Part shown: positions 1 to 8,614 of the stretch, in pieces | How positions within the stretch are numbered: position 1 is the first letter of the stretch | Layout of the letters: each line of letters opens with the position of its first letter | The notes under the pieces: generated by a model | Seen by the model: only the letters and a program-made list of their open reading frames with translations | What the model was told of the DNA's origin: nothing | Databases searched by the model: none | Position numbers and translations under genes: made by a program | DNA from: Hyphomicrobiales bacterium | Lineage (GTDB): Bacteria; Pseudomonadota; Alphaproteobacteria; Rhizobiales; Devosiaceae | DNA: 64,000 nt | Reading direction: 5' to 3' | NCBI GenBank assembly: GCA_027487555.1 | Contig: JAIYDI010000019.1 | Span: 330,830 to 394,829, forward strand

Positions 1-397
1 CAATCGCCTGCTCCACCATGTTCAAAGCCTGGTCGAGCTTGCCGGCGGCCGCCAGCGCCTTGGCATAGGCGAGTTGCAGTGCCGGGTCGTTCGGATACTG
101 CGAGATGGCGTTCTCGAGCACCGCAGAGGCCTGCTCGGCCTGGTCGTTGGCCCTCAGTGCCTGCGCATAGTACAGCGCTGTGGTCCTGTCCTTGGGGTTC
201 CTCTCGTATTGCGCTGCAATGCGCCCCAGCCCGTCGGTGCCAGCTCCCGCCGCCATTGAGCCGTTGCCGATACTGCCGGTCGTCGTCGGGTTTACCGCGC
301 AGCCGCCAAGCAGCATGACCACGGCCATGGCGCCGGTGGTCAGGGTGGCGCGGAGAGACAGGGCAGGGCGGAACGAGGTGGTGACGCGGGCGGACAT
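1..397 (-). CDS. TPR lipoprotein, TadD-like (partial, C-terminus beyond left edge)
   Basis: Only the first 132 codons are inside the window. The reading begins at ATG (395-397, complement). It has a basic N-terminus, a hydrophobic stretch and a lipobox, LLGGC, near residue 30-33, so the product should be an outer-membrane or periplasmic lipoprotein. A Gly/Thr/Ser linker follows, then helical repeats with TPR character (ALYYAQALRANDQAEQA, then DPALQLAYAKALAAAGKLDQA). A TPR lipoprotein near cpaB and cpaC fits TadD, which supports assembly of the Tad/Flp pilus secretin. The assignment rests on architecture and context. The gene diverges from the aminopeptidase gene, with a 234-bp AT-richer gap that probably holds both promoters. 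Confidence 0.7.
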   Translation of the reverse strand, partial: MSARVTTSFRPALSLRATLTTGAMAVVMLLGGCAVNPTTTGSIGNGSMAAGAGTDGLGRIAAQYERNPKDRTTALYYAQALRANDQAEQASAVLENAISQYPNDPALQLAYAKALAAAGKLDQALNMVEQAI

Positions 398-631
398 CTA
401 CGCAATCCTTCGGCAGGGCACTCGAGCTGGGCCGCATGCGGAAGCCGCGGCGGCGACCATCTCTTGTCAAGCAGTAAAATATTAACCCTAACAACCGGTT
501 AAGCCGCCCACTGGGTCTGGCGCCACGGCTGCTGCCTCGCATCGAACCAAGAGGATTTCGCCGGTTTCTTGCCGCTGTGCTTTGCACTAGGCTCGACCGG
601 ATCTCCCGAACCCTTCCTGCAAGAGCCGCAC

Positions 632-1966
632 ATGTCCCACTCGCTTCCGCTCTATCCTGTCGCCGACGAAAGCCTCGCTGGCCTGCCCGAGGCTGCCTAT
701 GCCTGGGCCAGGGCGAATGGCTTTCGTGGCCAGCGCGGGCGCCTGCTGCCGCTTCCGGGTCCCGATGGTGCGCTTGTCGGCTACGGCTTTGGCATTGGCA
801 CGGAGGATGGTCGCTCACCGCTCGTGTTTGGGCTTGCCGCGGCGGCGCTCGAGCCCGGAAACTACCATCTCGCCTCGGTCCCGGGAGATCCGACACTCGC
901 GGCGCTTGGCTTCGCGCTCGGCGCCTATCGGTTCGATCGCTATCTTCCCGCGAAGCCCCGGTCGCTGCTCGACCTGCCCGAAGGTGCCGATGCCGCGGAA
1001 GTCGCGCGGCTGACCAAATCGGCGGTCCTCGCGCGTGACCTCATCAACACCCCGACCAGCGACCTCGGTCCCGTCGCGCTCGAGGCGGCCATCCGCACGG
1101 TCGCGAACAGCCATGGGGCAGCCGTCACCTCGATTGTCGGCGACGACTTGCTGAGGCAGAACTTCCCGATGATCCACGCCGTGGGTCGCGCTGCTTCCGA
1201 GGCGCCGCGCCTCGTCGATGTCACCTGGGGCCGCGCGGATGCGCCGCTTGTGACGCTTGTCGGCAAAGGCGTCACCTTTGATACCGGCGGGCTCGACATC
1301 AAGCCGTCCTCTTCCATGCTCCTGATGAAGAAGGATATGGGCGGCAGCGCCAATGTCCTCGGGCTCGCCGCCGCGCTCATGGATCGCAAGCTCGATATCC
1401 GCCTGCGCGTGCTGATTCCCATTGTCGAGAACGCCATTTCCGCCTCAGCCTTCCGACCCGGCGACGTGCTCGTCTCCCGCAAGGGTATCACTGTCGAAAT
1501 CGGCAATACCGATGCCGAGGGCCGGCTGATTCTGGCTGACGCGCTGGCGCTCGCCGACGAGGAAGCGCCCGAGGTGATGCTCGATATGGCGACGCTTACT
1601 GGCGCTGCCCGCACCGCACTCGGGCCGGAGCTGCCACCGCTCTATGCGACCGACGATGCCCTCGCCACGGGTCTGGTCGAGGCCGGGCTCACCGTCGATG
1701 ATCCGCTTTGGCGCATGCCGCTCCACAAGCCCTACGGGTCGATGATTTCGTCGAAGATCGCCGACATCAACAATGCCGGATCGTCGGGCTTTGCCGGTTC
1801 AATAACGGCAGCGCTGTTCCTCAGTCGCTTCGTCGAGCGGGCGAAAGCCTGGGCGCATCTCGATATCTTCGCCTGGGCGCCCGAACCGCGCGCTGGCCGG
1901 CCTTTCGGCGGCACGGATCAGGGGTTGCGCGCCACCTATCGGTACCTCGTCGAGCGCTTCGGCTGA
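632..1966 (+). CDS. M17 leucyl aminopeptidase family protein
   Basis: A 444-residue cytosolic metallopeptidase that removes N-terminal residues from peptides. The C-terminal catalytic domain carries the M17 signatures: the metal-binding segment KGVTFDTGGLDIKPS, the following MKKDMGGSA, and the hallmark NTDAEGRLILADAL, which holds Asp/Glu metal ligands and the catalytic Arg. The N-terminal macro-like domain is shorter than in PepA, as is common for alphaproteobacterial members. I chose the ATG at 632, after a weak AAGAG. An in-frame TTG at 569 would add 21 residues of poor coding character. The gene stands alone between the TPR gene and the convergent reductase gene. Confidence 0.9.
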   Translation: MSHSLPLYPVADESLAGLPEAAYAWARANGFRGQRGRLLPLPGPDGALVGYGFGIGTEDGRSPLVFGLAAAALEPGNYHLASVPGDPTLAALGFALGAYRFDRYLPAKPRSLLDLPEGADAAEVARLTKSAVLARDLINTPTSDLGPVALEAAIRTVANSHGAAVTSIVGDDLLRQNFPMIHAVGRAASEAPRLVDVTWGRADAPLVTLVGKGVTFDTGGLDIKPSSSMLLMKKDMGGSANVLGLAAALMDRKLDIRLRVLIPIVENAISASAFRPGDVLVSRKGITVEIGNTDAEGRLILADALALADEEAPEVMLDMATLTGAARTALGPELPPLYATDDALATGLVEAGLTVDDPLWRMPLHKPYGSMISSKIADINNAGSSGFAGSITAALFLSRFVERAKAWAHLDIFAWAPEPRAGRPFGGTDQGLRATYRYLVERFG

Positions 1967-1988
1967 ACCGCGCCACGCAATGCGGAGC

Positions 1989-2933
1989 TCAGTAGCCCCG
2001 CGCCCGGTCGACGACGTTCCTGAGCGGCTTGCCCGCCTCATGGTCGCGAATCACAGCGCTGAAATAGGCGACCCCCGTCACCTCGCTTGAGGCCGCGGCG
2101 ATGTGCGGGGTGATGTAGGCATTGTCCATCTCCCAAAGCGGACTATCCTTGGGAAGCGGCTCTGTCTCGAACACATCGAGGCTTGCGGCCTTCAGTATGC
2201 CGTCCTTGAGCGCGCGGACGATATCAGCTTCGCGCTGGTGGCCACCGCGTGCCGCATTGATGATCACCGGACCCTCGCCGTCGAGTCCATCGCGTCTGAG
2301 CTTCGAAAATGTCTCGTAGTTGAGGATGCCCTGCGTCTCGGCCGTCAGCGGCAGGAGGTTCACGAGGATATCCGTGCCCTGAAGAAACGCATCGAACTGC
2401 TCGGCGCCGGTGAATAGCTCCACGCCCTCAACCGCCTTCGGCGTGCGGCTCCAGCCGCGCAGCTTGTAGCCGAACGGCTTGAGATGCCTGATGGCATCCA
2501 TGCCGAGCTGGCCAAGCCCCATGATGCCGACATTGGCGTGCCACGCCGCTGCCGGGTAGAGTTGTACCCAGCGCCGGGCCTGCTGGTCGCGCTTGAACCG
2601 GGTGAAGAGCCGCTGGTGCATGGTGACATTCGCCACCACGTAGTCGCTCATCCGCTGCGTCAGGTCCGCATCCATGAAGCGGATGATTGGCAGCTCGGGC
2701 AGCCGCGGATGCCGCAACAGCGCATCCACGCCCGCGCCGAGCGACAGCACCAGCTTCAGGTTCGACAGCCCGTCGAAAGCCTCCGGCTTCGGCTTCCACA
2801 CGAAGATATAGCTGATCTCCGCCGGATCGTAGCTATCGGCGCGTGTCACCACCCGGATGTCCGGCAGGGCTGCCTGGAACCTGTCGGCCCAGGCGCGCTC
2901 GTTGAAATCGGCCAGGTGCAGCAAGAGCGTCAT
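1989..2933 (-). CDS. ghrA: Glyoxylate/hydroxypyruvate reductase A-like 2-hydroxyacid dehydrogenase
   Basis: A 314-residue NAD(P)H-dependent D-2-hydroxyacid dehydrogenase, predicted to reduce glyoxylate or hydroxypyruvate in the cytosol. The Rossmann dinucleotide motif is visible as VGIMGLGQLG around residue 140. The conserved Arg region is VIINAARGGHQ, and the catalytic Glu/His region follows in SLDVFETEPLP and the later ITPHIAA. Length and the DxAL-free N-terminus fit the GhrA subgroup rather than SerA. The start is the ATG at 2931-2933, giving the typical N-terminus MTLLLHLADF; a longer reading upstream is Arg-rich and not gene-like. The gene converges with the aminopeptidase gene and is separated from the cytochrome gene by a terminator. 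Confidence 0.87.
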   Translation of the reverse strand: MTLLLHLADFNERAWADRFQAALPDIRVVTRADSYDPAEISYIFVWKPKPEAFDGLSNLKLVLSLGAGVDALLRHPRLPELPIIRFMDADLTQRMSDYVVANVTMHQRLFTRFKRDQQARRWVQLYPAAAWHANVGIMGLGQLGMDAIRHLKPFGYKLRGWSRTPKAVEGVELFTGAEQFDAFLQGTDILVNLLPLTAETQGILNYETFSKLRRDGLDGEGPVIINAARGGHQREADIVRALKDGILKAASLDVFETEPLPKDSPLWEMDNAYITPHIAAASSEVTGVAYFSAVIRDHEAGKPLRNVVDRARGY

Positions 2934-2953
2934 GGCAGTTCTCCCCAATGAAC

Positions 2954-2980
2954 AAGGGCCGCACCCTGGGTACGGCCCTT
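2954..2980 (-). terminator. Rho-independent-type terminator after the cytochrome c gene
   Basis: An 8-bp perfect stem, AAGGGCCG/CGGCCCTT, with an 11-nt loop lies in the 70-bp gap between the cytochrome c stop codon and the ghrA start codon. Read leftward, the stem is followed by TTGTTC, a weak U tract. It should end the cytochrome transcript and so separate it from ghrA. Confidence 0.6.
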
Positions 2981-3003
2981 CCTGTCTGATTCTACTGGCG
3001 CGA

Positions 3004-3639
3004 TCAGGTCTTCGGCGCTTCGGCAGCCGGGGCCGCCGCATCAGCCGCGGGTGCCGCTGCATCAGCCGCAGGTGCGGGAGCCGCCTCTGGCGCCGGGAAA
3101 GGCACCGGAGCGTCCGCGAGCGTCTGCAGGTACGCGAGAATATTGGCCCGCTCTACCGGATCCTTCACACCGGCGAACGCCATCTTTGTGCCGGGCGCGT
3201 AGGTCTTGGGCGACGCAAGGAAGTGATCGAGGTTCTCGTAGCTCCACACATCGCCTGCCGCGTTATGCGCCTTGAGCGCGTCTGAATACGCAAAGCCCTC
3301 ATGTGCGCCCTCCAGACGGCCAACAATGCCCCACAATGCCGGACCCTGCTTGTTGGTCCCGTCCTTTACCACGTTGTGGCAGCTGAGGCACTTGCGTGCG
3401 GCCGACTCGCCCGCACTCGCGTCGGCCGAAGCCAGCAGCACCGGCAATGGCGTGACGGGGGCGGCCGGAGCAGCGTCGGCATCGGCTGCCGCTGTCTCTG
3501 CGGGTTCGGGCAAGGCATAGCCTGGGCCGCGACCCTCGATCGGATGGTAGATCGCTTCGGCCAGGAAGCCTACGCCCATCACGAAAAGCAGGGTGCCGAG
3601 GATGGCGCCGATGATCTTGTTGAGTTCGAACGAATCCAT
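3004..3639 (-). CDS. cycM: Membrane-anchored class I cytochrome c (CycM-like)
   Basis: A 211-residue protein with an uncleaved N-terminal membrane anchor (about residues 9-30, NKIIGAILGTLLFVMGVGFL), a Pro/Ala-rich periplasmic linker, and a class I cytochrome c domain. Heme is attached at CLSCH (about residues 84-88), and the likely axial Met lies in APGTKMAFAG. In rhizobia, CycM is the membrane-bound c552-type carrier between the bc1 complex and the aa3 oxidase. The gene is also usually close to pheA there, as it is here, though the kdsB gene often between them is absent. The C-terminus ends in an Ala/Pro repeat tail of about 25 residues. The start at 3639 gives the characteristic MDSFELNKI. 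Confidence 0.82.
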   Translation of the reverse strand: MDSFELNKIIGAILGTLLFVMGVGFLAEAIYHPIEGRGPGYALPEPAETAAADADAAPAAPVTPLPVLLASADASAGESAARKCLSCHNVVKDGTNKQGPALWGIVGRLEGAHEGFAYSDALKAHNAAGDVWSYENLDHFLASPKTYAPGTKMAFAGVKDPVERANILAYLQTLADAPVPFPAPEAAPAPAADAAAPAADAAAPAAEAPKT

Positions 3640-3893
3640 TGCGGGCTCTAGCCTTCTCCGCCGGTTAAGCACGTGGCGGGAACAACCGAAATGCGGCGCA
3701 TGCCAAATCGCATGCCCAGCCCCCGTCCCGACGCGGGCGGAAGATAGTCGAAACACACTTGCCGGCGCAACGGGGTTTGAGCCGCCTGCGACAATTGCGA
3801 AACGGCTTTTTCCATTCGCCGCGCCCGCGCAATTGACTCTTGGTTGCCGTGAGCCGCATTAGAGCGCGCCGCAAGCGACAAGGAACATGCAAA

Positions 3894-4721
3894 ATGTCGA
3901 GGAAGATTGCCTTTCAGGGCGAGCCAGGCGCATTCAGCCACGCTGCCGTGCATGAGCTCTTCCCATCTGGTGAGGCGCTGCCCTGCACCACTTTCGAGGA
4001 CACCATCACTGCCGTTCTGCAGGGCCGCGCGGATTATGGCGTGGTGCCGGTGGAAAACTCGCTCTATGGGCGCATCACCGATATCTACCATCTTCTGCCG
4101 CAAAGCGGGCTCCACATCATTGCCGAGCACTTCCTGCGCGTCGAGATGAACCTGCTCGGCGTTCCGGGCGCGACCCTGGCCGATGTGAAATCGGTGCAGT
4201 CGCTTTCGGTCGCTCTGGGCCAGTGCCGAAAATTCATTGCCGAGCACAGGCTCCAGACGATCAGCGCCGCCGATACTGCCGGCTCGGCCCGCGAGATTGC
4301 GCAAAAGGGTGACAAATCCGTCGCCGCCATCGCCTCGCGCTTCGCCGCCGAGGTCTATGGCCTCACTATCCTCGCGTCGAACATCGAGGACGCCGCCCAC
4401 AACACCACGCGCTTCCTCGTCATTTCGCGCGATGCCCAGCAGGCTGCGCCGGGCTCTGGCAAGATCAAGACGACTTTTGTCTTCCGGGTGCGCAACGTGC
4501 CGGCCGCGCTCTACAAGGCGCTGGGCGGCTTCGCCACCAATGGCGTCAACATGACCAAGCTCGAAAGCTACATGCTCGACGGCTCGTTCACCGCCACGCA
4601 GTTCTATGCCGATATCGAGGGGCATCCGAACGACCGTTCGGTCCAGCTTGCATTCGAAGAACTCGGCTTCTTCACCGATGAGTTCCGCGTCCTCGGCGTC
4701 TATCCGGCGGCGATTGGCTGA
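3894..4721 (+). CDS. pheA: Prephenate dehydratase
   Basis: A 275-residue monofunctional prephenate dehydratase that converts prephenate to phenylpyruvate in phenylalanine biosynthesis. The PDT domain (about 1-180) begins IAFQGEPGAFSHAA, contains the VPVENSLYGR segment, and has the catalytic TRF motif at residues 172-174. The C-terminal ACT domain (about 190-275, FVFRVRNVPAALYKALGGFA, then LESYM) is the probable phenylalanine-binding feedback site. No chorismate mutase domain is fused, unlike enterobacterial PheA. The start is the ATG at 3894 behind AAGGAAC. The gene diverges from the cytochrome gene, with about 250 bp between the two starts. Confidence 0.93.
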   Translation: MSRKIAFQGEPGAFSHAAVHELFPSGEALPCTTFEDTITAVLQGRADYGVVPVENSLYGRITDIYHLLPQSGLHIIAEHFLRVEMNLLGVPGATLADVKSVQSLSVALGQCRKFIAEHRLQTISAADTAGSAREIAQKGDKSVAAIASRFAAEVYGLTILASNIEDAAHNTTRFLVISRDAQQAAPGSGKIKTTFVFRVRNVPAALYKALGGFATNGVNMTKLESYMLDGSFTATQFYADIEGHPNDRSVQLAFEELGFFTDEFRVLGVYPAAIG

Positions 4722-4734
4722 TCGGGGCCGGGCC

Positions 4735-4932
4735 TCAATCCTCGTCCTCGCTGCTGTCCCAGACGACGAAGATTTCGTCGCCATCGTCGTCGCGCGGCTG
4801 GGCACTGTCGCGCGCCGCCGGCACGGCGTCCGGCAGCGGCAGGTAGAGCGGTACGCCGAATTCTCGCAGCTGCGACTTCTGCCGCTCGCGCTCCGCGATT
4901 ACACCCCGGCTGATAAACTGGCTGCGGCTCAT
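4735..4932 (-). CDS. Small hypothetical protein with acidic tail
   Basis: I do not recognise this 65-residue protein. I accept it as a gene because codon use is strongly biased to G/C third positions and a good Shine-Dalgarno (GGAGG) lies six bases before the ATG at 4930-4932. The first half is basic and probably helical (SRGVIAERERQKSQLREFG). The middle is Pro-rich, and the end is very acidic (RDDDGDE, then SSEDED). There is no signal peptide or membrane segment. It converges with pheA, leaving only 13 bp between the two stop codons. The charge-segregated layout could suit a small adaptor or binding peptide, but no function can be inferred. Confidence 0.65.
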   Translation of the reverse strand: MSRSQFISRGVIAERERQKSQLREFGVPLYLPLPDAVPAARDSAQPRDDDGDEIFVVWDSSEDED

Positions 4933-5325
4933 TCGGGCCTCCATTGCTGTTCGTAGTCGAGCCTGCGCCAGCCCGGTTAACAAGTGCTGTTGCGTGCAAT
5001 CCCCACCTGTGCGCGGATATCAGCTCGCATTCACGCCATACGCGAGACGATGCGCTTGATACGAGGCGCGCGCGCGCATGGAGCAGCGACAGTTTGGCAG
5101 CCAGCGGGCGCGGTTCATGCCCCTAAGTTAACGCGCCTTTACCGCCGCCACGCAAACTGCGCGGACTATGGAACCATTCCGTGAGCAAATTTGCCCTATC
5201 CAGTTAAGGGATGGCGCTGGCCTGTGGGAAAAGTCGCTGGGCTTTCCCTACTGGTTGTCGCGCCAAGACGAAAAGCCCGGTCGAACACGGGCGCGGCAAA
5301 CGTTTCGAACAGAACGGGGACCCGA

Positions 5326-6531
5326 TTGCTCCGCCGGACCGAGAATGTCAGTTTCACCGAAGCGCCACCCGCTGCGTCCCCCGTTCGGGTGGCGGAGCCC
5401 GACAGCCCACCCGCCGGCGACCCGGTTGGCAGCCTGCGCGCCGAGATCGAGCGGGAGTTTTCGACCGCATCGAGCCCATTGCGCCGGAAGCCGTCGCTCG
5501 AGCCGGAGCACGAGCCCGAGGAGCGCATTCATATCTCCCCGGCGCCGAGCTACATCCCCAAGGGGTCGTCCGGCAAGCAGGCGCGCCGCGGCGGCATGGA
5601 TGCCCTGCGCGACGAGGCCCTGCGCAGCGTCATCGCGCAGGTCGAAGACAGGAATTTCGGTGGTCTGAAGGACAAGCTGTCGCTTGGTGGCTCTGCCAAT
5701 CGCGGCCGTCTGCTTTTGCTCGGCGTGGCCGTCCTTGCGGGTGGGGCCGCCGCCTGGCTCGCCCTGCAATCGGCAACTCCCGCGCCAGTGGAGCCGGTAC
5801 CCGTGCCCGCGACAACTGCGCCCGCACCGCAAGTCGTCGTCGAGCCGCGCATCAAGGTGCTTGCTGCGAGGGCCGATATCGCTCCCGGCGAAAAGCTCAC
5901 GGCTGAGCGGATGGAATGGGTCGAGTGGCCGGAATCGACCGTACGGCCCGAGTATCTCACTGAAGCGCGCGCACCTGCGGCGCTGGAGGATGTATCGGGG
6001 CGCGTCGTTCGCACCGCGCTGTTTGCCGGCGATCCGATCAGGCTCGAAAAGCTCACCGATGGCGCGCAGAGTCTGCTTTCCGCGCTGATCGGGCCTGGCA
6101 TGCGTGCCGTGTCTGTCAATGTTGCCGGCGAGTCGGCCGCAGGCGGATTCATCGTCCCCAATGATCGGGTCGATCTTGTCGTGACCCGCGCCAGCGCGCT
6201 CGGACCCTCATCCTTTACCGTGCTGCGCAATGTCCGCGTCATTGCCATCAACGCCGATACCGGCACGCCAGCCGTCAAGCCGGGCCAGCCCCCGCCGGAA
6301 GTCGGCCCAGCGGCTCAGCCCAGCTCCGACGCGGAACGTCCGGCCGTCTTCGCCTCGGCCATCGCGACGCTCGAGCTTTCCGATGCCCAGGCGGAGCTTG
6401 CAATGAGTGCTGCTCAGGCCGGCCGCCTCGCCCTCGTCCTGCGTCCCGCCGGGGATGGCGGTGTCGATGTCATGGCCGCGCCGAGCCGCAACGACGCCAT
6501 CCGGCTCTCAAGCCCCTTCTGGCAGAAGTGA
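5326..6531 (+). CDS. cpaB: Flp/Tad pilus assembly protein CpaB (RcpC-like) with long N-terminal extension
   Basis: CpaB is a periplasmic, membrane-anchored SAF-domain protein of the Tad pilus machine that works with the CpaC secretin. The membrane anchor is RGRLLLLGVAVLAGGAAAWL. It is followed by a Pro/Val-rich linker, the SAF domain (VLAARADIAPGEKLTAERM to GDPIRLEKL) and the CpaB C-terminal domain (MRAVSVNV, then GFIVPNDRVDLVVTR). Most CpaB proteins begin at the anchor. Here at least 100 residues of good coding character precede it, predicted cytoplasmic and rich in Pro, Glu and Arg. The start is uncertain: I use TTG 5326 behind ACGGGGA. TTG 5191 would extend into poorly coding sequence, and ATG 5596 would give a nearly normal-length protein. 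Confidence 0.8.
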   Translation: MLRRTENVSFTEAPPAASPVRVAEPDSPPAGDPVGSLRAEIEREFSTASSPLRRKPSLEPEHEPEERIHISPAPSYIPKGSSGKQARRGGMDALRDEALRSVIAQVEDRNFGGLKDKLSLGGSANRGRLLLLGVAVLAGGAAAWLALQSATPAPVEPVPVPATTAPAPQVVVEPRIKVLAARADIAPGEKLTAERMEWVEWPESTVRPEYLTEARAPAALEDVSGRVVRTALFAGDPIRLEKLTDGAQSLLSALIGPGMRAVSVNVAGESAAGGFIVPNDRVDLVVTRASALGPSSFTVLRNVRVIAINADTGTPAVKPGQPPPEVGPAAQPSSDAERPAVFASAIATLELSDAQAELAMSAAQAGRLALVLRPAGDGGVDVMAAPSRNDAIRLSSPFWQK

Positions 6532-6610
6532 GGTCCGCCGCGCTGCCCACGCCGTCAGTGTTAACGCGATGGTCAGTCGCTCTTGCTAGCCTGCTTGTGG
6601 GGCCAACGAC

Positions 6611-8011
6611 GTGACGAAGTTATCAAGAGTGAGAGAGTTGTTCAGTTCCCGGCGCCTCCGTGCCGTTGTTTTCGCGTTCGGAATTGCCGGAGCGGTCGGG
6701 CCGGCCTTCTTGCCGACAACTGCGGCGGCGCAGTCGGTGAGTTACGATCTCGCGACCACGTCGGTCATGAAGATCAACCTCCCAGTGAGCCAGGCCGTCA
6801 CCGTCATTGTCTCCGCGCCGGTGGGCAAACTCGTCTCCGCCGATCCGGCCATCGCCGACGCACAGCCGATCACCGATCGCTCGATCTATGTGGTGGGCAA
6901 GAGCTTCGGTACCACCACAGTCAATCTCTTCGACGATGCTGGCAAGCCGGTGGGCCTGCTCGCTGTCGAAGTCGGCGCCGACACCGCCGATATCGCCCGC
7001 TCCATCCGCGAGGCGTTGCCCGACGCCAAGGTGAGCGTGTCGAGCGTCAATGGCCGCATTCGTCTCGGTGGCGCCGTGCCCGACCAGGTTTCGATGCAGA
7101 AAGTGCTCGATATCGTTGCCCAGTTTGGCAGTCCGGCCATCATCAACACCATGACGCTGGCGGGCGGTCAGCAGGTCAATCTCGAGGTCCGTATCCTTGA
7201 GGCGCAACGCGACGCTGGCCGTGCGCTTGGCGTCACCTGGTCTGGATCCATTGGCGGCACAGGCGACGACACCGGCAACGCCAGCGGCGCGACGAACTTC
7301 ACGCCCTTCGCGACTCTTGTCGCCAATGTCGTGGGTGGCGGCGTCAACCTCAGCGCCACAATCGACATGCTCGAAAGCAAGAACCTCGTCCGCACGCTGG
7401 CCGAGCCCAATCTCACCACTCTGTCCGGCGTCAAGGCGAGCTTCCTCGCCGGTGGGCAGGTGCCGATCCGTGTGCCCGATGGCAATGGCAATGCCACGCT
7501 CGAATATCGCGATTTCGGCGTCCGGCTGGTGTTCACGCCCATCGTGCTGCAGGGCGATCGCATCCAGATCCAGATGAGCCCGGAGGTCAGCGGTATCGGT
7601 GGCTATACCACTGCTGGCGATCCGGTCTTCAACACTCGTAACCTAGATGCGACGGTGGAACTGCGCGATGGTCAGAGCTTCTCGGTCGCAGGACTCCTGC
7701 AAAACGAGACGACCCTGAACCAGGAGCAACTCCCCTGGCTCGGCGATGTGCCCGTGCTTGGCGCTCTCTTCCGGTCATCGAGCTTCAAGAAGCACGATAC
7801 CGAACTGGTCGTCATCGTCACGCCGCGGTTCGTGCAGCCCCAGGTTCCCGGTCAGCAACCCGCGACACCGCTCGACGCCACCCAACCCGCCAATGATTTC
7901 GAGTTCTTTGCCTTGGGAAAGATCGAGGTCACCAAGAAGATGGTCGATAGCTTCAAAAAGGGCGACGGCATCATCGGACCATATGGCTACATCATCGATT
8001 TGGGAGATTGA
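6611..8011 (+). CDS. cpaC: Tad pilus secretin CpaC (RcpA-like)
   Basis: A 466-residue outer-membrane secretin subunit forming the pore through which the Flp pilus leaves the cell. A Sec signal peptide ends near residue 40 (TTAAA-Q). The N-terminal part contains the pilus-and-flagella secretin domain (KINLPVSQAVTVIVS) and a BON-like segment around residues 120-170. The secretin core starts with QVNLEVRILEAQRDAGRALG and includes VRTLAEPNLTTLSG and the terminal LPWLGDVPVLGALFRS, hallmarks of type II/IV secretins. The start is GTG 6611. It lies 79 bp after cpaB and is co-transcribed with it and with the small lipoprotein gene that follows. cpaD, cpaE and cpaF do not follow. Confidence 0.92.
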   Translation: MTKLSRVRELFSSRRLRAVVFAFGIAGAVGPAFLPTTAAAQSVSYDLATTSVMKINLPVSQAVTVIVSAPVGKLVSADPAIADAQPITDRSIYVVGKSFGTTTVNLFDDAGKPVGLLAVEVGADTADIARSIREALPDAKVSVSSVNGRIRLGGAVPDQVSMQKVLDIVAQFGSPAIINTMTLAGGQQVNLEVRILEAQRDAGRALGVTWSGSIGGTGDDTGNASGATNFTPFATLVANVVGGGVNLSATIDMLESKNLVRTLAEPNLTTLSGVKASFLAGGQVPIRVPDGNGNATLEYRDFGVRLVFTPIVLQGDRIQIQMSPEVSGIGGYTTAGDPVFNTRNLDATVELRDGQSFSVAGLLQNETTLNQEQLPWLGDVPVLGALFRSSSFKKHDTELVVIVTPRFVQPQVPGQQPATPLDATQPANDFEFFALGKIEVTKKMVDSFKKGDGIIGPYGYIIDLGD

Positions 8012-8015
8012 GGTC

Positions 8016-8261
8016 ATGGCCGAACCCGCAATGATCCGCCTTGGGGTGGCGAGTGCGCTTGCCCTTACCCTTGCTGGTTGCGCCTATGATTACGCGCAGA
8101 ATTCCGATCGTGTCGGATTCTCCGCCGGCAATGCGGTAAAGGCCAACCTGGCCGCGCAGACCACCAATCCCAGCAAGTCAAGCCAGTACGAGACCGATGG
8201 GCTTGGCAAAGATGGCGTAGTCTTGACGCCGACCATCGAGAGCGACTCGGAAACGCCCTAA
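8016..8261 (+). CDS. Small lipoprotein of the cpaBC operon
   Basis: An 81-residue protein with a short hydrophobic N-terminus and lipobox LTLAGC at about residues 16-21, so an outer-membrane lipoprotein is likely. The mature part starts AYDYAQNSDRVGFSAGNAVK. The pattern SDRV...AGNAVKANLAAQTTNPSKSS resembles short lipoproteins found in alphaproteobacterial pilus loci, though this is from memory rather than a search. It starts four bases after the cpaC stop codon, with GAGG overlapping the end of cpaC, so translation is probably coupled. It occupies the usual place of cpaD but is far shorter than the 200-odd residues of CpaD. It may stabilise or pilot the secretin. Confidence 0.72.
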   Translation: MAEPAMIRLGVASALALTLAGCAYDYAQNSDRVGFSAGNAVKANLAAQTTNPSKSSQYETDGLGKDGVVLTPTIESDSETP

Positions 8262-8279
8262 GGGTCGCTTTGTCGCTGT

Positions 8280-8552
8280 TCAGCGTGCCGCCGGCAGGAT
8301 GACCTTCACCGCCGGCCCGGACCTCACGGGCGCGACGATTTCTGCATTTGCGATGCAGGGAAACACCGGCCCCCATTTCGGGTCGATGGTCGGGTGATAG
8401 CCATCAAGGCAGCTCGCCGTGACCGGTATGGTTTCGTACTTGAACTTCGCGGGATCTTCCGTTTCGGCGGAAAGCGTCGCGCGGCTGATGACAATCAGCG
8501 TCGCGGCAGCGGTCGAAGCTATGGCGATGGTGCGAAACTTTCTGACCTCCAT
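8280..8552 (-). CDS. Hypothetical exported protein, 90 residues
   Basis: I do not recognise this protein. The N-terminus (MEVRKFRTIAIASTAAATLI) has the charge-hydrophobic pattern of a Sec signal sequence, with possible cleavage after TLSAE near residue 30. The mature part has two cysteines (TASCLDGYHP and VFPCIANAE) that could form one disulfide. Codon use matches the neighbours. It converges with the cpaBC operon and shares orientation with the TPR lipoprotein gene upstream, 62 bp away. The ribosome-binding site is weak for the chosen ATG. Context suggests an envelope protein, perhaps pilus-associated, without direct proof. Confidence 0.6.
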   Translation of the reverse strand: MEVRKFRTIAIASTAAATLIVISRATLSAETEDPAKFKYETIPVTASCLDGYHPTIDPKWGPVFPCIANAEIVAPVRSGPAVKVILPAAR

Positions 8553-8614
8553 GAGCCAGTCGAGGCTCTTGGAACAGATGTGGCCTCTTGGCTCTGAACC
8601 GTGGCTGAAAGGCT

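Noticed and set aside
482..502. CtrA box between the left-edge TPR gene and the aminopeptidase gene
   Set aside because: Two TTAA half-sites are present but 13 bp apart instead of 7.
8016..8261. Truncated or frameshifted cpaD
   Set aside because: The gene has its own complete lipoprotein layout and stop; no further pilus-like coding sequence follows in any frame.
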